Below, piece after piece: positions 12,101 through 24,329 of a stretch of DNA of 64,000 nt. The stretch covers positions 18,064,953 to 18,128,952 of the forward strand of contig NC_064036.1 in the NCBI RefSeq assembly GCF_932526225.1. Direction: 5' to 3'. The translations under genes and the position numbers were made by a program. Every line of letters begins with the position of its first letter. Positions within the stretch are counted from its first letter, which is position 1. The notes under the pieces were generated by a model. The model worked only from the letters and a program-made list of their open reading frames with translations, was not told the DNA's origin and ran no database searches. The DNA is from Nematostella vectensis (Eukaryota; Cnidaria; Anthozoa; Actiniaria; Edwardsiidae).

Positions 12101-15100
12101 GCTTGAACTCTTCCAGAACCATTGAAATTTGCCGGCAGATGGTGTTAGGGGCAACCCTGTCATTATAGTTGATTATCTGGACATTTAAAAATATATGCTA
12201 TAATAAAGCATGTAGATTTTGGGAATAGCAGACATAGCAATCTCGTAATTCAATAGACTTCTGGTCTACCTCAAATGGATATGAATACAGATGTTTAACA
12301 ACTCAGGCCACGTGCCATAAACAACAACATTATAGATATAATCTACATAATATTTTAAAGCTACAAAGATTATAAAAAAATAATGCCAAAGCCTTCTATG
12401 ATTAATTTGCCTTTGGCTTTATGTTTAGGACAAATGATGAACATTGGGCATTTTTGCAAAACTTACCATTGCTTAGTCAAAATATTACAAATTTCTATAA
12501 ATACAGCTAAACATATTATTTATTACAATACTCCCCTATATAATATGTTGTCAGGGATATCTATTAATAAATGCTAATAAACTTAAGTATCACATGATAC
12601 AATAACCAACCAACCAACCATGGGTGCCAGACCCGTACCACAACCTGTCTTCCTTCCCCACCTGTGCCCGATCTTTTCCTTGTGTTTTTGCATGGCTTGC
12701 CCTGCTATTTCGGGTGAAGCGAACTCCACAAAGCCTTCCCCGGTAGTCTTCCCCTCCTCATCTAACGTGATCGTTATCCCGTTTGGTACTATCTCCAACC
12801 CTTTGAGAACCCAATAATTACAAGGTTAGGCTCCCTCCTGAGGGGGGGTGGGTGCTGCTGGATGCAAGCATTGGCTCTTGAGAAAGGATGATTGGGTGTG
12901 GAACAGGGTGTGCTGCTATCACCAGCCATGATATCCCACTCGGGGAGCGTGGGCATGGGAAGAAGTTTCAGTAGGCTGAATCAGTTACTAATCATATCTG
13001 ACAATGTCTTGGTTCAAAAGAGTAGTTGCAGTCATAGTCACTCACAATAGTGAAATAAAAAAAAAGCTGTAGAGAAAGCATGGCTACCAATGTGAAAAAA
13101 TTGACTTTGTGAATACAGCTACAGTATCATGTGATTAAAGAGTGGCTTGTTAAAAAAAAAATACTGATTTTTAATATTATTGATTTGTTACTTTTTTAAA
13201 GAAAACAAAAGAAGGGATGGAAAGAAACTAATGATACTACAGGAAAATATATCGGCATAAGGTTAAAATGTGAAAACAGAGTAGCTCCGTTGACATTTCT
13301 AGCATTAGTTGGAGCAAAAACAATACAACAGCAAACTAAGCCAAAGATACTCCAGATTGTAAAGGTCATATTACCAGTAAAAAACTGTGCAATCTCCTCT
13401 TTAGAGCAGCCATAAGGTAGACCGCGGAGCTTGACCACTGCCTCCTGGTCCCTGTCCGAGGGAGGCCCCATTCTCTTGATGACCCACTCCATCTCCTCTG
13501 CCTTGGATCTGAACACCTCGATGTACCGCTTGCCCATGTGCTCATTGTTCATCTCTAAGGCCCTAACGGTCAAAATATGGAATTTTTTAAACTGAAGTCT
13601 CAGTGAGGTGTTATTGCATAGGACCTTTCTAAGTTAAGATACAGATAATTAGATGTTTGCTGATAGCAAGACTGTTTTGTTTTCTTGTAAACTGTACTAT
13701 AGAGAAAAAGATTAACAATATAGCACTATTAAACAGTTCTGCCACTGCTTGTGCTAGCTTTGGGGACTTAAAGGATAATGTTATCAATTTCCTTTGAGAA
13801 CCAACCGTGTTGCCAATCAGGAATATTATGTAATGTGTAATGTAAGTGTTTCAGTAGTGTTATCGAGCATTTGTACCATGAGCTCCCCGAGCTCGGGAGA
13901 CTGGGGGACCACTCCTCACGTCGTCGACGCAAAATAAATTATTGTATTGTATTGTAATATGGGTGCTAGATAAACATTATGTCATCTATAAATGGCATTT
14001 GATTACATGTTGGTGAGCTTTTTGGGCATTCATTTAGATACTAAGCTTAAAATACCCGAGAGAAATGTTTACTCTTGCTTTAACAACAGATGAATTTGTG
14101 ATTAATAAAGCATGATGCACATTTTTAACATAAGTCATAAGCGAAATAAGTCAATGGTTTGTTTTTCTTGTGTAACAATGTCTAATATTGAATGTCTTAT
14201 GTTGATGTTATGTTGGTATGTGCCAGATGCACACTTGAACATAAGAACATAAAATAGCATGCATCTATGTCGTCATGTTGCCAGTGTGCAACACACATAA
14301 GACATGTTCATCAGTAACCTACTTTTCAACATCTTTCTCAGAGACAAACTGCACAAAGCACTCCCCACTTGGACGCCCGTCAATACCAAATGTAAAGTGG
14401 ACACCGTTTTGAGGTCCACCGACAATGTTGCAGTCTAAGGAAACAAGGAAAATGTTACTGATCAAAAAGATGAGTGATTTTCAGTTTATCATGGATATCC
14501 CTTGATCATAAGGATGAATAAAGTGATTTTCTATTTTATCTTTGATACCCTAGTTTCATTTCTCCCCCCTGAAATTCATTTGATAAGAGGAATTTCCAAA
14601 TAAAAGGCTGTGCAACTTTATGGGGCAGCAGAATATTGGGTCAAACAAACCATATTTTTACATCAGTTAAATCAAGCAAGTAACTGAGAGCTCATATTAG
14701 ACTTCAATCACGATTGGTTAATTTGAAGTTCCCTTGCAAATAGATCTTATATTTTCAAATGTAAACAAGAACAAAAAAGAGACTGGGTGTCATTTTTTCA
14801 GAGTTGGATTCCATTAGCACATCTGTACAAATCACTGGTGTAGTTCTGGACAGATCATTTTGACGATGATCCTAAACAATGAGAGCTTATTTGAACTATT
14901 TACAAACTGGTTTATATATTAGTAATGAAGCGTTGGTCTTGTTTATTTAAAGCCCAACTAAGCAAAATACATCAAATAGTGCTCGCAAAACACCTTAGTT
15001 TAATGGGAGTGTATACAGCTTGTAGAAATTGGACAATGGAAGATCAGACATTAAGGCACCTTTTCTCGTTCAGGACCTCCTCTAGACCACCCAAAATAAT

Positions 15101-16343
15101 GTCAAAGAAATTGTAAACTAAGAAGAACAAGCTAAAAAGTGACATATTGAGTCAAAGAAACAACATCTGTGAAACATGTTTTTGAGTGTCTAATATTTCA
15201 CTAAGCTAGGTATATTATTCTAATGCACCAAAAAAAGCACTCAAAACTCTGTCTCTAATTTGAGTACACAAAGGATGAACAAAGTCATAAAAATATCTAA
15301 CATTTGCTGATTGCAATAAAAAACTCTCCGCTTTATGCTAGCTTTGATTGTTTCAGCCTTGGTCTGCTCAAACTTATCACACAAACATAATATCTAAAGT
15401 GAGGCATGTTAGCTGAGCTATTTTCCCAAGCATTCCGCCATAGCTTCCAAGACGAGAATAGCTTCAGCAAAGGACGGACTTCCTTCTTGGTAAAATAGTT
15501 GTAGTCTACATATTACTCTCTTTATGCAGAAGAAGCTCAACAACACAAAACATTTCTTTTTGACTTAAAAATTTTGCCCGAAATACATTCAATGGTAAGG
15601 TGGTCAAGAATTGATGTTATTACCTTTGAAGAAATTCTGGATGTCTTCAGGGGTAGCAGACCAAGGTAAACCGCGTGCTCGCACTACGCACTCATTATCC
15701 ATCTAAAGAAATAACCCCTATACATCAGTAATATGTCAGACATGAAGCATTTCCTAATAAAATAAAAGCCATAAAGTAAACGACTAACTGTTGCGTTTGT
15801 GCAAGTGGAGATATCGATTGACCGTTGGGTTGTTCTGTATTTGTCTGGTTCAACTTAGTTAAATCCAGACAACACATCCAACCGCTACAAAACATCAAGT
15901 AAAGACAAAACTCGCGAATTAAATACATTTGCACTCCTATAAAGCTGATAATGATAAATCAAATTAACTTTAAACCTGTAAGAAACCGGTTACAAACCCC
16001 ACGTTTATAGATAACAGCACAAATACTGAAAAATCGTTTGTCGAGATGCTGAGAAATGGCGCGTAAAATAAAACGAGAATAGAGTTTGCAAACCAAAAAC
16101 TAAATATAAATAGCCGATGGAAAAAGCGTTGTATAAGCGTTGAATAATAACCTAGTTTAGTTTCAACGCGATTGCGGGTCAAAAGGAACCCAAAAGCATA
16201 TACTTTAGCCTACCATACTACAACCAAAATTAGACGCCATCTTGGATTCGGCTGTGAAAGGCGCGGTGAGAGAACGAAGTAGAAAACCTTTTAGTATAAA
16301 ATCTCCTTACCCCAGAGTCTGCTTGATTATCAATACTTGTCAT
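6109..16343 (-). CDS. HNRNPH: hnRNP H/F-type RNA-binding protein with three quasi-RRMs
   Basis: A nuclear protein of the hnRNP H/F family; family members bind G-tracts in pre-mRNA and regulate splicing and polyadenylation. Nine minus-strand exons: 16,311-16,343, 15,624-15,702, 14,323-14,434, 13,375-13,562, 12,662-12,800, 11,767-11,922, 11,117-11,508, 8,080-8,208 and 6,109-6,671. They total 1,791 nt (596 aa plus stop) with all phases consistent. qRRM1 spans ~15-92 (RARGLPW...GKRYIEVF), qRRM2 ~117-193 (KLRGLPYG...[11 protein letters not shown]), a Gly/Arg/Phe-rich linker ~236-290, and qRRM3 ~298-378 (AMRGLPFG...[12 protein letters not shown]). The tail is rich in Gly, Asn, Gln and Tyr, with NTGNFGGQ-type repeats, a likely low-complexity condensation region. 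The RGLP motifs and HRYIE(I/V/L)F endings are diagnostic of this family. The start is [11 protein letters not shown], in a 33-nt first coding exon. The symbol names the family; H versus F cannot be separated in an invertebrate. Confidence 0.95.
6763..7469. mobile_element. Inverted-repeat DNA element in the last hnRNP intron
   Basis: The ends are inverted copies. The left end starts cCGTATctaCcgatGTATaA with ATGCACAC following. The right end, reverse-complemented, starts aCCGTATttcCtggcGTATt with aATGCACAC following, and both later share a GAAAA block. The interior (about 0.6 kb) has no transposase, so it is a non-autonomous element. Similar AACAGCTAAAAAA tracts flank both sides (about 6,718 and 7,484), suggesting insertion into, or duplication of, a short local sequence. 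Confidence 0.6.
8286..10983. mobile_element. 2.7-kb TTAA-flanked DNA transposon derivative in an hnRNP intron
   Basis: TTAA occurs at both outer edges (8,282-8,285 and 10,984-10,987), directly flanking inverted ends. The left end is AGGGGCTGTATGAC...ATTACGCCCTCGC; the right end, reverse-complemented, is AGGGGCCGTATGAC...ATACGCCCTCGC. Further in, a second inverted pair exists: tgacgtcacttgtcccc near 8,486 and, in reverse complement, tgatgtcacttgtcctc near 10,790. TTAA target duplication fits piggyBac-type or other TTAA-specific elements. No transposase frame is visible, so it is non-autonomous or decayed. Confidence 0.7.
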
Positions 16344-17440
16344 TCTGGCGAACAGGCAGATGTGTCAGAGCTCGGATTCTATGTGTAAACTGGTGTAGAC
16401 TAGCAAATGGTAGACGCGAAGTCAGTTCTTTGGAAGACGCTAGCTGAGGTCAAGAGGAAAAATGGCGGCCTGTTGCTGACCACGTGGTCTTAGCCCTGAC
16501 ACCAACCTGCGGGCGTCCCGCATAACTCACAGGAAACCCAACAATATGCTGAGAACTTGTTGACTGTGCTTTGTAATCATGGGTTTCCTGTTGTAGCTGC
16601 CACAGGTCGATTTCAAGGACTTTTTATCTTATTCGTGTAAATTCCAAACTAACTTCCTAACTACTACCTGCTAACAAGCTTGACTAGTTGATTGGTGGTT
16701 GACTGGGCAGACTATTCCTTTGTTCATCATATTTTTGGCGCTGTATTTGCCTGTTTTTGTTATGCTAATGAGTCCAAATCGGGCACCCACGGAGCATCGG
16801 AACATCCTATGCCAAGAAACACGAGGAGAAAATTTGCTTCCCCCGGATCACCTTAAAGACTTCTAGAATTGCTCAATTAAGGTAGGATCTTATTAGATAA
16901 TGCTGACCACTAAACCTCACTAAATGGAATGTTCCTTTGCTAAACGTGTTTTGTTAGTTTTTACAACTTTGGATGTGTGATTTTGTCTTACTACATTTAT
17001 GACATAATAAGTTATTATCATTGATAACAATTATCCTACTCGTCGATTCTCCTTCTAAGCATTCCATGTTGCTTCGAGGAGCAATTAGCCCTCAATTTAT
17101 GTGTTTATAACATTTATTTGTTATCTAGTAAGTTATTTGTTCGTTTGTCTACGTACTTTTAAAATTTATTGCTATTTTATGACCATGCCATCCATCTATG
17201 AATCTTCTGGTAAAGTTCAAATTAAATTGTATAGAGAGTCCTGTAAGGCAATGAAGGAAGGTTTTTTTTTTTTATTGTTGTTGTTTTTTTCTAAGCACCA
17301 GGATATTTTTTTCTGATACATAATAATGTCATGAAATGTGGCCTACCTGTAGGCTTTGATATTTTTTCTGGCATTAAAATCCTGAAAACACAGAGTTCAA
17401 ATACCCTGGCCACCTTCTTGGATAATGCGCTCCGCAGGAA
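16344..17440. other. Upstream flank of the hnRNP gene, no coding feature seen
   Basis: Includes the hnRNP 5' UTR and promoter on the minus strand (an aaaatggcggcc motif near 16,459) followed by AT-rich DNA. No exon with family resemblance was found on either strand. Confidence 0.4.
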
Positions 17441-17449
17441 AAGGGGGAG

Positions 17450-17685
17450 AGGGGGAAAAGAACGCCTACAAGATGCCTCGCCTTTTTCGTTTATTGTTAG
17501 AAGGCAAAGATGTGATGGCTGTGTTGCCGACAGGGTTCTGTAAAAGCATGATTTTAACAGTTTCTGAGATTGCCTCTCGAGAGAAACATTTCACAAACTC
17601 TTCTGCTTTAGTAATATGCCCACTACACACTAAAGAGCATAATCAGCTCCTGCAGCAGACTAGTGGGATTCTTGAAGATTAGGTG
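17450..17685 (+). pseudogene. RecQ-like helicase fragment with altered Walker A
   Basis: An open stretch reads LFRLLLEGKDVMAVLPTGFC followed by KSMI, and further on SSALVICPL. This matches motif 0/I of RecQ-type DEAH helicases (GKDV...LPTGxGKS) and the start of motif Ia. The Walker A is GFCKS where GFGKS or GYGKS is expected, so the invariant glycine before K is replaced by Cys. The frame ends at 17,680-17,682 with no visible downstream exon carrying the DEAH box. It looks like a decayed fragment of a RecQ-like gene or of a mobile element carrying one. A single alternatively spliced exon of a larger gene is less likely. Confidence 0.5.
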
Positions 17686-18368
17686 CTATTTTTACATTTT
17701 TTTTAGGGGAGGGATGGCTTCATCTTGCATTATTACCTTTGCATAGCACTAAGATTTTAGCTCTATCTATGTGAGTTTGTTTTGTTTTGAATTGCACGCT
17801 TGTAGCACTAAGCGAGAATCAATTGGTCGACAATGATTATGTGACATGTTATTTAGCTGTCAATTTGCTGTCACATACAGCAGAAGAGGTTAAGGGGCGT
17901 CAAATGAAAAAGGCGAGACATGGTTTAGGCATTATTTTCCTTCTCCTTCCCCCCCTCCCTGTTATTTTTTAATCATGATCCTGGAATGAGAATGATTAGA
18001 ATAGAAAAGCGCACCTTCGTTTATCCTGCGTTCCCATTTCGAAATGGAATGAAGGGCATTCCACCCATTCTGCTCCTGCATGTAGCCAGGATTTCTGAGG
18101 GGACATGCACCGGCCAGATGTCATACACCAAAAGGCTGATCCTTCAACGTCATTGAGGAAGGGAGGAGGGGAGGCCTATTGATTATACAGTAAGCAGAAG
18201 AAGACCAGACATTCTCACCTATTACTTATTTGTACATGGTGGAGTAAAGTGTGTGGAGTTAGTTTCCAGCCTGGCATCAGCTCAACCAATGAACCGAAAT
18301 CTATTGGAAGTGGTTTGCTATTGTATTTAAATACTTATTTTTGTTTAGGTCCATGAAGTGCTTCAAGT
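17686..18368. other. Intergenic and 5' region of the WW-zinc-finger gene
   Basis: No gene seen. A tttgtttag acceptor ends at 18,348-18,350, 18 bp before the chosen ATG, so an untranslated first exon probably lies somewhere in this stretch. An upstream ATG in another frame reads only eight codons before TGA. Confidence 0.35.
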
Positions 18369-21300
18369 ATGTCATCTGAATGGTATGCATATCAGTGCAA
18401 GTCAGGGGAGACAATTTTCTTCCACAATATCATTACTGGGGAGTACAGATGGCCAAAGAGCATATCGGTAAGGAGTTCTTACCCCCAAGTTATTGCTCAA
18501 TAACATCAAACCAATCAATTTTGCCTAGATAATGCAATTATGTTTGCATTATGTATGCAGTGCCAAAGCACCTATATCTATGTATTTTGTTTCCCTCTGA
18601 GGTTTTGAGGGCTACAGCACTGTGTATATGCAAGCAAAACAAATGTGTGAGTGTGAATCGATAGAGCTTTGAAAAAAAAAACGTTATAGACAAACTGGTC
18701 TGCAAAGTATTAGGACATAACTCAGGGACAGCAGCTTACTGTGGAACATTATTTCCCATTTTTAAAGGGGTGCAGGTACACATTTACCACGCCCTTCCCC
18801 CGTTATGGTTGTTGAGATTCTACAAGGTAATTTGATATTGTTTAATTTCAATCGCAGGGTCCGAATATTTCACATGGAGACTTATCTTGCAAATCAATGT
18901 TAAACGGCCCTCCATCTATTTGCCACAATGGCAATCCAGCTGGGGCCAACTCTCAGACGAACCAATCTGAATTGTCAAGACAGCCAGTGACTAGCCTTTC
19001 AAGAAAGTCCATCTCTCAGACAAACCAAACTGAATTGTCAGGACTGGCAGTAACTAGGCTTTCAACACAGTCCATCTCCCAGACGAACCAAACTGAATTG
19101 TCAAGACAGCCAGTGACTAGCCTTTCAACAAAGTCCATCTCCCAGACGAAACAAACTGAATTGTCAAGACAGCCAGTGACTAGCCTTTCAACAAAGTCCA
19201 TCTCTCAGACGAACCAAACTGAATCGTCGAGGGTGCCAGTGACTAGCCTTTCAACAAAGTCCATCTCTCAGACGAACCAAACTGAGTCGTCGAGGGTGCC
19301 AGTGACTAGCATATCTAGTGATTGTGTATCCTCTAAAACACAACCTGGGGTCACCAGCAAGACAGATGAGCCAACCTCTAGTCACAGTACTCTTGCGTCA
19401 CCAGATTGGGTTCCTTTTCTGTGCAAGTCAGGGGAAACGCTGTATTACTATCACAAAACAACAGGAGAAAAGAGATGGGTCCTTACTGCAGACATGGTAA
19501 GTGAGAAGTCCTGTCGCCCTTCCGTCTGTTTACTTGTCCGTTCGTTTGCAGAGTTATTTGATATAATGATAAGGTTTCTGTCTTGTTGAAAGTGCCAAAT
19601 CATAACACTTCTCCCGTTCGTTTTTATCTAACAGGAAATTGCTCCACAAAGTTATCTTGCAAGGAACAGAACAGTAGAGGAGGAAAAGGAAGTAAGAACA
19701 CGGAAAGATGGATCAGGAGCACGGGAAAAGGAGGAAGAAGCACGACATGAGCAGCCTCTTATTAAAGAAGAAATAAAGACAGAAACCAAAGTCGAGGAGG
19801 GATGTACCTGCACTCCACACGATGTAGGGCTCCCTTCGTCAGATGATATTGGACTTTGTCCGTCAGAGGAGCCGCCACAGGAACACCATACCAAAGTTTA
19901 CATGAATGAAGAACCAACAGATAGCGAGGGAGATTCAAGCGAGGAAGACTTATCTGATGAAGAAAGTATTGAAAGTGACGGGAATTGCTCAAACTTCTCT
20001 GATGAGCTTCAAAACTTCCAAGATGATGATTCCGAAGATGATTCCGAGAATGAAGATGAAGAAGCCGTGACTATGAAAGCACCTAACCAAAGCCCTTTGG
20101 GAGTTGGGCCTCATCAAATCGATAATAATGCAAGCAGTAACCAATTATTTCTTAGCGAAGTGCTGAGCAATCCAAATATCAAAACTCAGCGAGAACACGT
20201 TCTTTTCACGTACCGTTGTAATTTTTGCTTTAAAACGTTTAAATGTGTTAATGTGTACCGCCAGCATTTGGCAAGTCAACACATCAACGAGGAGATCATA
20301 TGCTGCGTAAATTGTCACGTCCGGTTTGACTCCCTTGTGGCCTTGAGACGTCACCAAGACACCCACAGCCTTGGCAACTTACTGCAGAGGTGTACGGAGT
20401 GCGGCAGTTTCTTTGAATATGTGACTGATTTGATGGCACACTGGGGTACAAGCCACGGACAGGGAAGCATGTTCCCTTGCATTGTGTGCGGTATATGCTA
20501 CAAAGAAGTCCAACACTTAATTCTGCACGTGCGTCAAAACCATTCGAACGTGGACCCAATGAAATGTCAGCACTGTGATTTGACATTTCTTGAGATCTTT
20601 TCACTCGAACTTCACAGAAGAGAATTCAAAATGTTAAACAACGCTTGCCGCATTTGTCAAAGGCATTTTTCTGACGTAGCGTTGTTAAATGTACATATGT
20701 CTATGCATTCCGTGGGAACTGTGTTACCGGCAGCCGCAGAGCCGAGGATTATTCAAGTTCAAGGGAATTACCAAGCTCATAACGACAGGCCAAGTAGTCA
20801 AGGTAATATCAGACAGTACTTTGTTCGTGGAGAGCTAGATAAATCTGTACAAAATATCACGAGGAGTGTGACTGATACAGGGTCTAAATCTGAGGACAAA
20901 TCGACAAGGAATGCACGGGTTGATGTGGCAAACAAAGATAATACTGAAAAACCCTCGCAGGGGGGAATCTCGAAGGATCAGTGCCCACTTGGTGAACCTG
21001 CCATCAAGAAAACTTCGGAAGATCTCGTTCCTCATCAGACCGAGGCGACGCGGCTCCTCTCCAACGCGCTGCAAACCCAGGCGCCATTGGGTGGAAACGT
21101 TGCTGGTCCCATGAACTTCGAGAAAGCGTGTAATACAGAACTGGATATTACATCAAAACAGGCTAGTAATAACAGGGAGAATGATGATGATAATCGGCCT
21201 TCGCCATCCATTGCTAGAAAACAAGTACAAACTAGAATGTCATTTATGTCGAGCAACGAAATAACTCCAAGGATCACAGCTGGTGTCGGAATACAACCAG

Positions 21301-23753
21301 GGAACAAACTGGAAGTCTCACAAACCGGAAGGGAGAAATGTACGAATGTCGGCACATCCTCGCCTTGGTTAGCTTGCCTTGACAGCGGCTCCTCGAGCGA
21401 TTGCAATAAGGGTCCAGAGAAAAACAACGACAGCTCGAAAACGCTGGGTATTTCCGAAGCATCACGTGCTATATCTGGCGTACAGGTCTCTCTAGTAGAG
21501 AGAGCTCGGGTGGGTGACGCGCCAGAGTCTCCTTTGGTGGGGGGTGTTACACTAGATGGCAATTCTGAAGGAAGTCCATCAGGCAAAAGTGCTCCAGAGG
21601 AATATGTGGCAAAAGCTTCGATTCGCCAGTTGCACCAGAAAACTATTACAAATGATACATTCCACCCTTTATGTCAGCAAAACTTGCAAGAGAGATCTTT
21701 AAACCAAAACGCGCAACAGGCAACCTCTAACGCGCAACAGATAACCTCTAACGCGCAACAGTCAACTTCTAACGTGCAACAGGCAACCTCTAACGCGCAA
21801 CTAGCAACATCTAACGTGCAACAGTCAACCTCTGACGCGCAACTAGCAACATCTAACGCGCACCTAGCAACATCTAACACACAACAGTCAACCTCTAACG
21901 CGCACCTAGCAACATCTAACACACAACAGTCAACCTCTAACGCGCAACAAGCAACCTCTAAAGAGCAACATTTAACATCTAAAGGCGAGGTCCAGGTGCC
22001 TGTTGGCCAGATCACACCCTCAGAGCAAGCATCCAAAACATCAAATAACGCACTTGCAAGGTCATCAAACGTCCTAGCAGCCATCCCTCCCTTAGCGCAG
22101 AATGCAACTCGTGCTAGCACTGGTTCCACTGGCATTCTTAATAGCGCAACAAATACGAGAGGCACTTCAACAGAGAGAAAGAATAAGGAGAACAATGTGA
22201 ATAATCCGTTAGATAACTCCGAAAACACCCCGGTATCGGAGGCGAGTGATTGGTACATCAGAGGTACAAAACATAGGTACCTCTGTATGTTCTGCGAGGA
22301 AGTCTTTTTATCACCAGGTGTTTTCCATAAACATTTGAAGGATAGACACTACAATACGACATTCATATTTTGTCAGAACTGCCACATCATGTTCGACTGT
22401 GAAGAGGATCTCGCCAAGCATAAGGAGACCCACACAACAAACATGATATTCAAATGCGAACAATGCGACGAGTACATGCCTAGTCACAGCAAATTGCTTA
22501 TCCATCGTAAGGAACGACATGACTTGGAAAGGGCCTTTCACTGTTTGATCTGCGGTGTAACTTACAAGTCCTGGAGACCATTTTCGTACCATCTCTTCCA
22601 AGCACACTCAGATACCCCACCAATCACTTGTCCGCACTGCCCAAAGAAATTCCACGATATTTTCTCCTTTGACAACCACCAGAAGGAGCATAGACACCGT
22701 TTCAAGTGCAATGAGTGTGACCAGGCTCCGTTCCGAATCCACGTGACCTATGTGAAGCACATGCTCAGTCACCGCGGTGAGGAACCATACAAGTGTGACC
22801 AATGCACTAGGGCTTTCAAGAATAAACGTCAGCTTACCAAACACATGTATACCCATACAGGCAAGCCCTTTACCTGCCCTACGTGTGGATCTGGACATTA
22901 TGATCGACTTAAATTTAACGAGCATATGCGCATCCACACTGGCGAGAAACCTTTTAAATGCACGACTTGTGACAAGTGGTTTAGAACCGCCTCGCAGCTG
23001 CGGACCCATTCGCTCATACATGAGGAAGAAAAACGATTTAGTTGTGAAAAATGCGGAAAGAAATTCGCCCAAGTGGCGTCATACTGTCGCCATCGTAAAT
23101 CTCACGACGGAATAAAAGATTATCTCTGCAATATTTGCAATAAAAAGTTCACACAGTCTAACTCTTTGGTAAGACATATGCGTAGCCACACAGGGAAGAA
23201 GTTTGACTGTCCCGAGTGCTCCCGACAGTTTGTCGAGTCTTGGTGGTTGAAAAAGCACATTGAGCTAAAGCACAGCTCACAAAATGGCGATTTTGAGACG
23301 TCTAATGGAAAGCTACGAAAGAAGCGGGAAAAACCAAAGCATAATTCACCAGATAGCGAAGTTGAAACGTCTGATAGCTCATCGGATGACGAAGTTGAAA
23401 CGTCTGACCGACAGCTAAGAAGGAAGAGCGAAAAGCCAAAGTACAATTCACCAGATAGCGAAGGTGAGACATCTTATAGCTCATCAGATGGCGAATTTGA
23501 GACGTCTGACAGAGAACTGCTAAAAAAAAGAGAGAAGGATAGCTCATCAGATGACGAATTGGATAGGGCGAACAAACATCAGCAAAAGAAACGCAAGAAG
23601 TCAAATCATAAATCACCAGATAGCGAGGAAACATCTCATCGGCAGCTACGACAGAAGCGCGTCAAGCTGGACCTTAGATCGCCGAGTAGCGAAGTCGAGG
23701 CATGTAGCCGACAGCTGAGGGCCCGTCACAGTCCTAGACCCTCCCCTAAGTGA
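18369..23753 (+). CDS. Large WW-domain plus C2H2 zinc-finger protein (1,618 aa)
   Basis: Three plus-strand exons, 18,369-18,467, 18,858-19,496 and 19,635-23,753, all phase 0, total 4,857 nt. WW domain 1 is at aa ~4-32 (EWYAYQCKSGETIFFHNIIT), WW domain 2 at ~216-246 (DWVPFLCKSGETLYYYHKTT). Between them lie about six copies of a 21-aa SISQTNQTELSRQPVTSLST repeat. After an acidic stretch come six C2H2 fingers (~439-605), a low-complexity region with a 7-aa NAQQATS repeat, then twelve C2H2 fingers (~1,128-1,460), the later ones joined by TGEKPF-type linkers typical of DNA binding. The C terminus alternates SPDSEVETSDSSSDDE-type acidic runs with basic runs. Family knowledge suggests a nuclear DNA-binding regulator with Pro-motif binding WW modules; this is inference. 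No named orthologue is recognised. The start is the first in-frame ATG and immediately precedes WW1. Confidence 0.9.
18948..19318 (+). repeat. 63-bp in-frame repeat between the two WW domains
   Basis: About six copies of a 63-bp unit encode SISQTNQTELSRQPVTSLSTK variants. The unit length is a multiple of three, so copy number can change without breaking the protein. The repeat is rich in Ser, Thr and Gln and is predicted to be disordered. Confidence 0.85.
21708..21980 (+). repeat. 21-bp in-frame repeat (NAQQATS heptads) between finger blocks
   Basis: Thirteen copies of a 21-bp unit encode heptads such as NAQQATS, NAQLATS, NTQQSTS and KEQHLTS. They form part of the flexible linker between the six-finger and twelve-finger blocks. 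Confidence 0.9.
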
Positions 23754-24068
23754 ATACCTTAGATCACCTAGATCCTCCCCTAGATCGCCTAGACCATCCC
23801 CCAAGTGAATACCTTAGATCGCCTAGACCCTCCCCCGAGTGAATACCTTAAATCGCCTAGACCCTCCACTAAGTGAATACCTTAGATCACCTAGACCCTC
23901 CCCTAGATCGCCTAGACCATCCCCCAAGTGAATACCTTAGATCGCCTAGACCCTCCCCCAAGTAAATACCTTCGATCGCCTAGACCCTCCCCCAAGTAAA
24001 TACCTTCGATCGCCTGGACCCTCCCCCAAGTAAATACCTTAAATCGCCTAGACCCTCCCCCAAGTGAG
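23726..24068. repeat. 34-bp minisatellite overlapping the stop codon of the zinc-finger gene
   Basis: The unit cttagatcgcctagaccctc followed by ccccaagtgaatac (34 bp) recurs about nine times, with some half copies. The last coding residues (SPRPSPK-stop) are encoded by the first unit, so the TGA belongs to the repeat; several later units carry TAA at the same place. Confidence 0.85.
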
Positions 24069-24269
24069 TACTTTAAGCATACCTGTAGAATGTCAAAACA
24101 AATCAGCAATTATTGTGCTTTTTCAACTATTTTGAAGTGTCTCGGTAAAGAGATATGTATCAGCTACAACTGTCTTAAGATATTGAAGGCGGTTTTTTTT
24201 CACTTGGATGTCGAGAGCTATGAACCATTACCGTTTGATGTAGTGTTTATTTAGGTTAGAAATCGCCCA

Positions 24270-24275
24270 AATAAA
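24270..24275 (+). terminator. Candidate polyadenylation signal of the WW-zinc-finger gene
   Basis: AATAAA lies about 520 bp after the stop codon and before the 117-bp satellite. The 3' UTR would then include the whole 34-bp minisatellite. No downstream element was tested. Confidence 0.45.
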
Positions 24276-24329
24276 ACGTGTTGCGCAGTAGTCTAGTCCA
24301 ATACTCTTTAGTGGGTTATTCTTAAGGCT

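Noticed and set aside
21035-22607. Minus-strand frames of 98-194 codons opposite the zinc-finger exon
   Set aside because: Antisense shadows of the NAQQATS repeats and finger codons; no splice or domain support.
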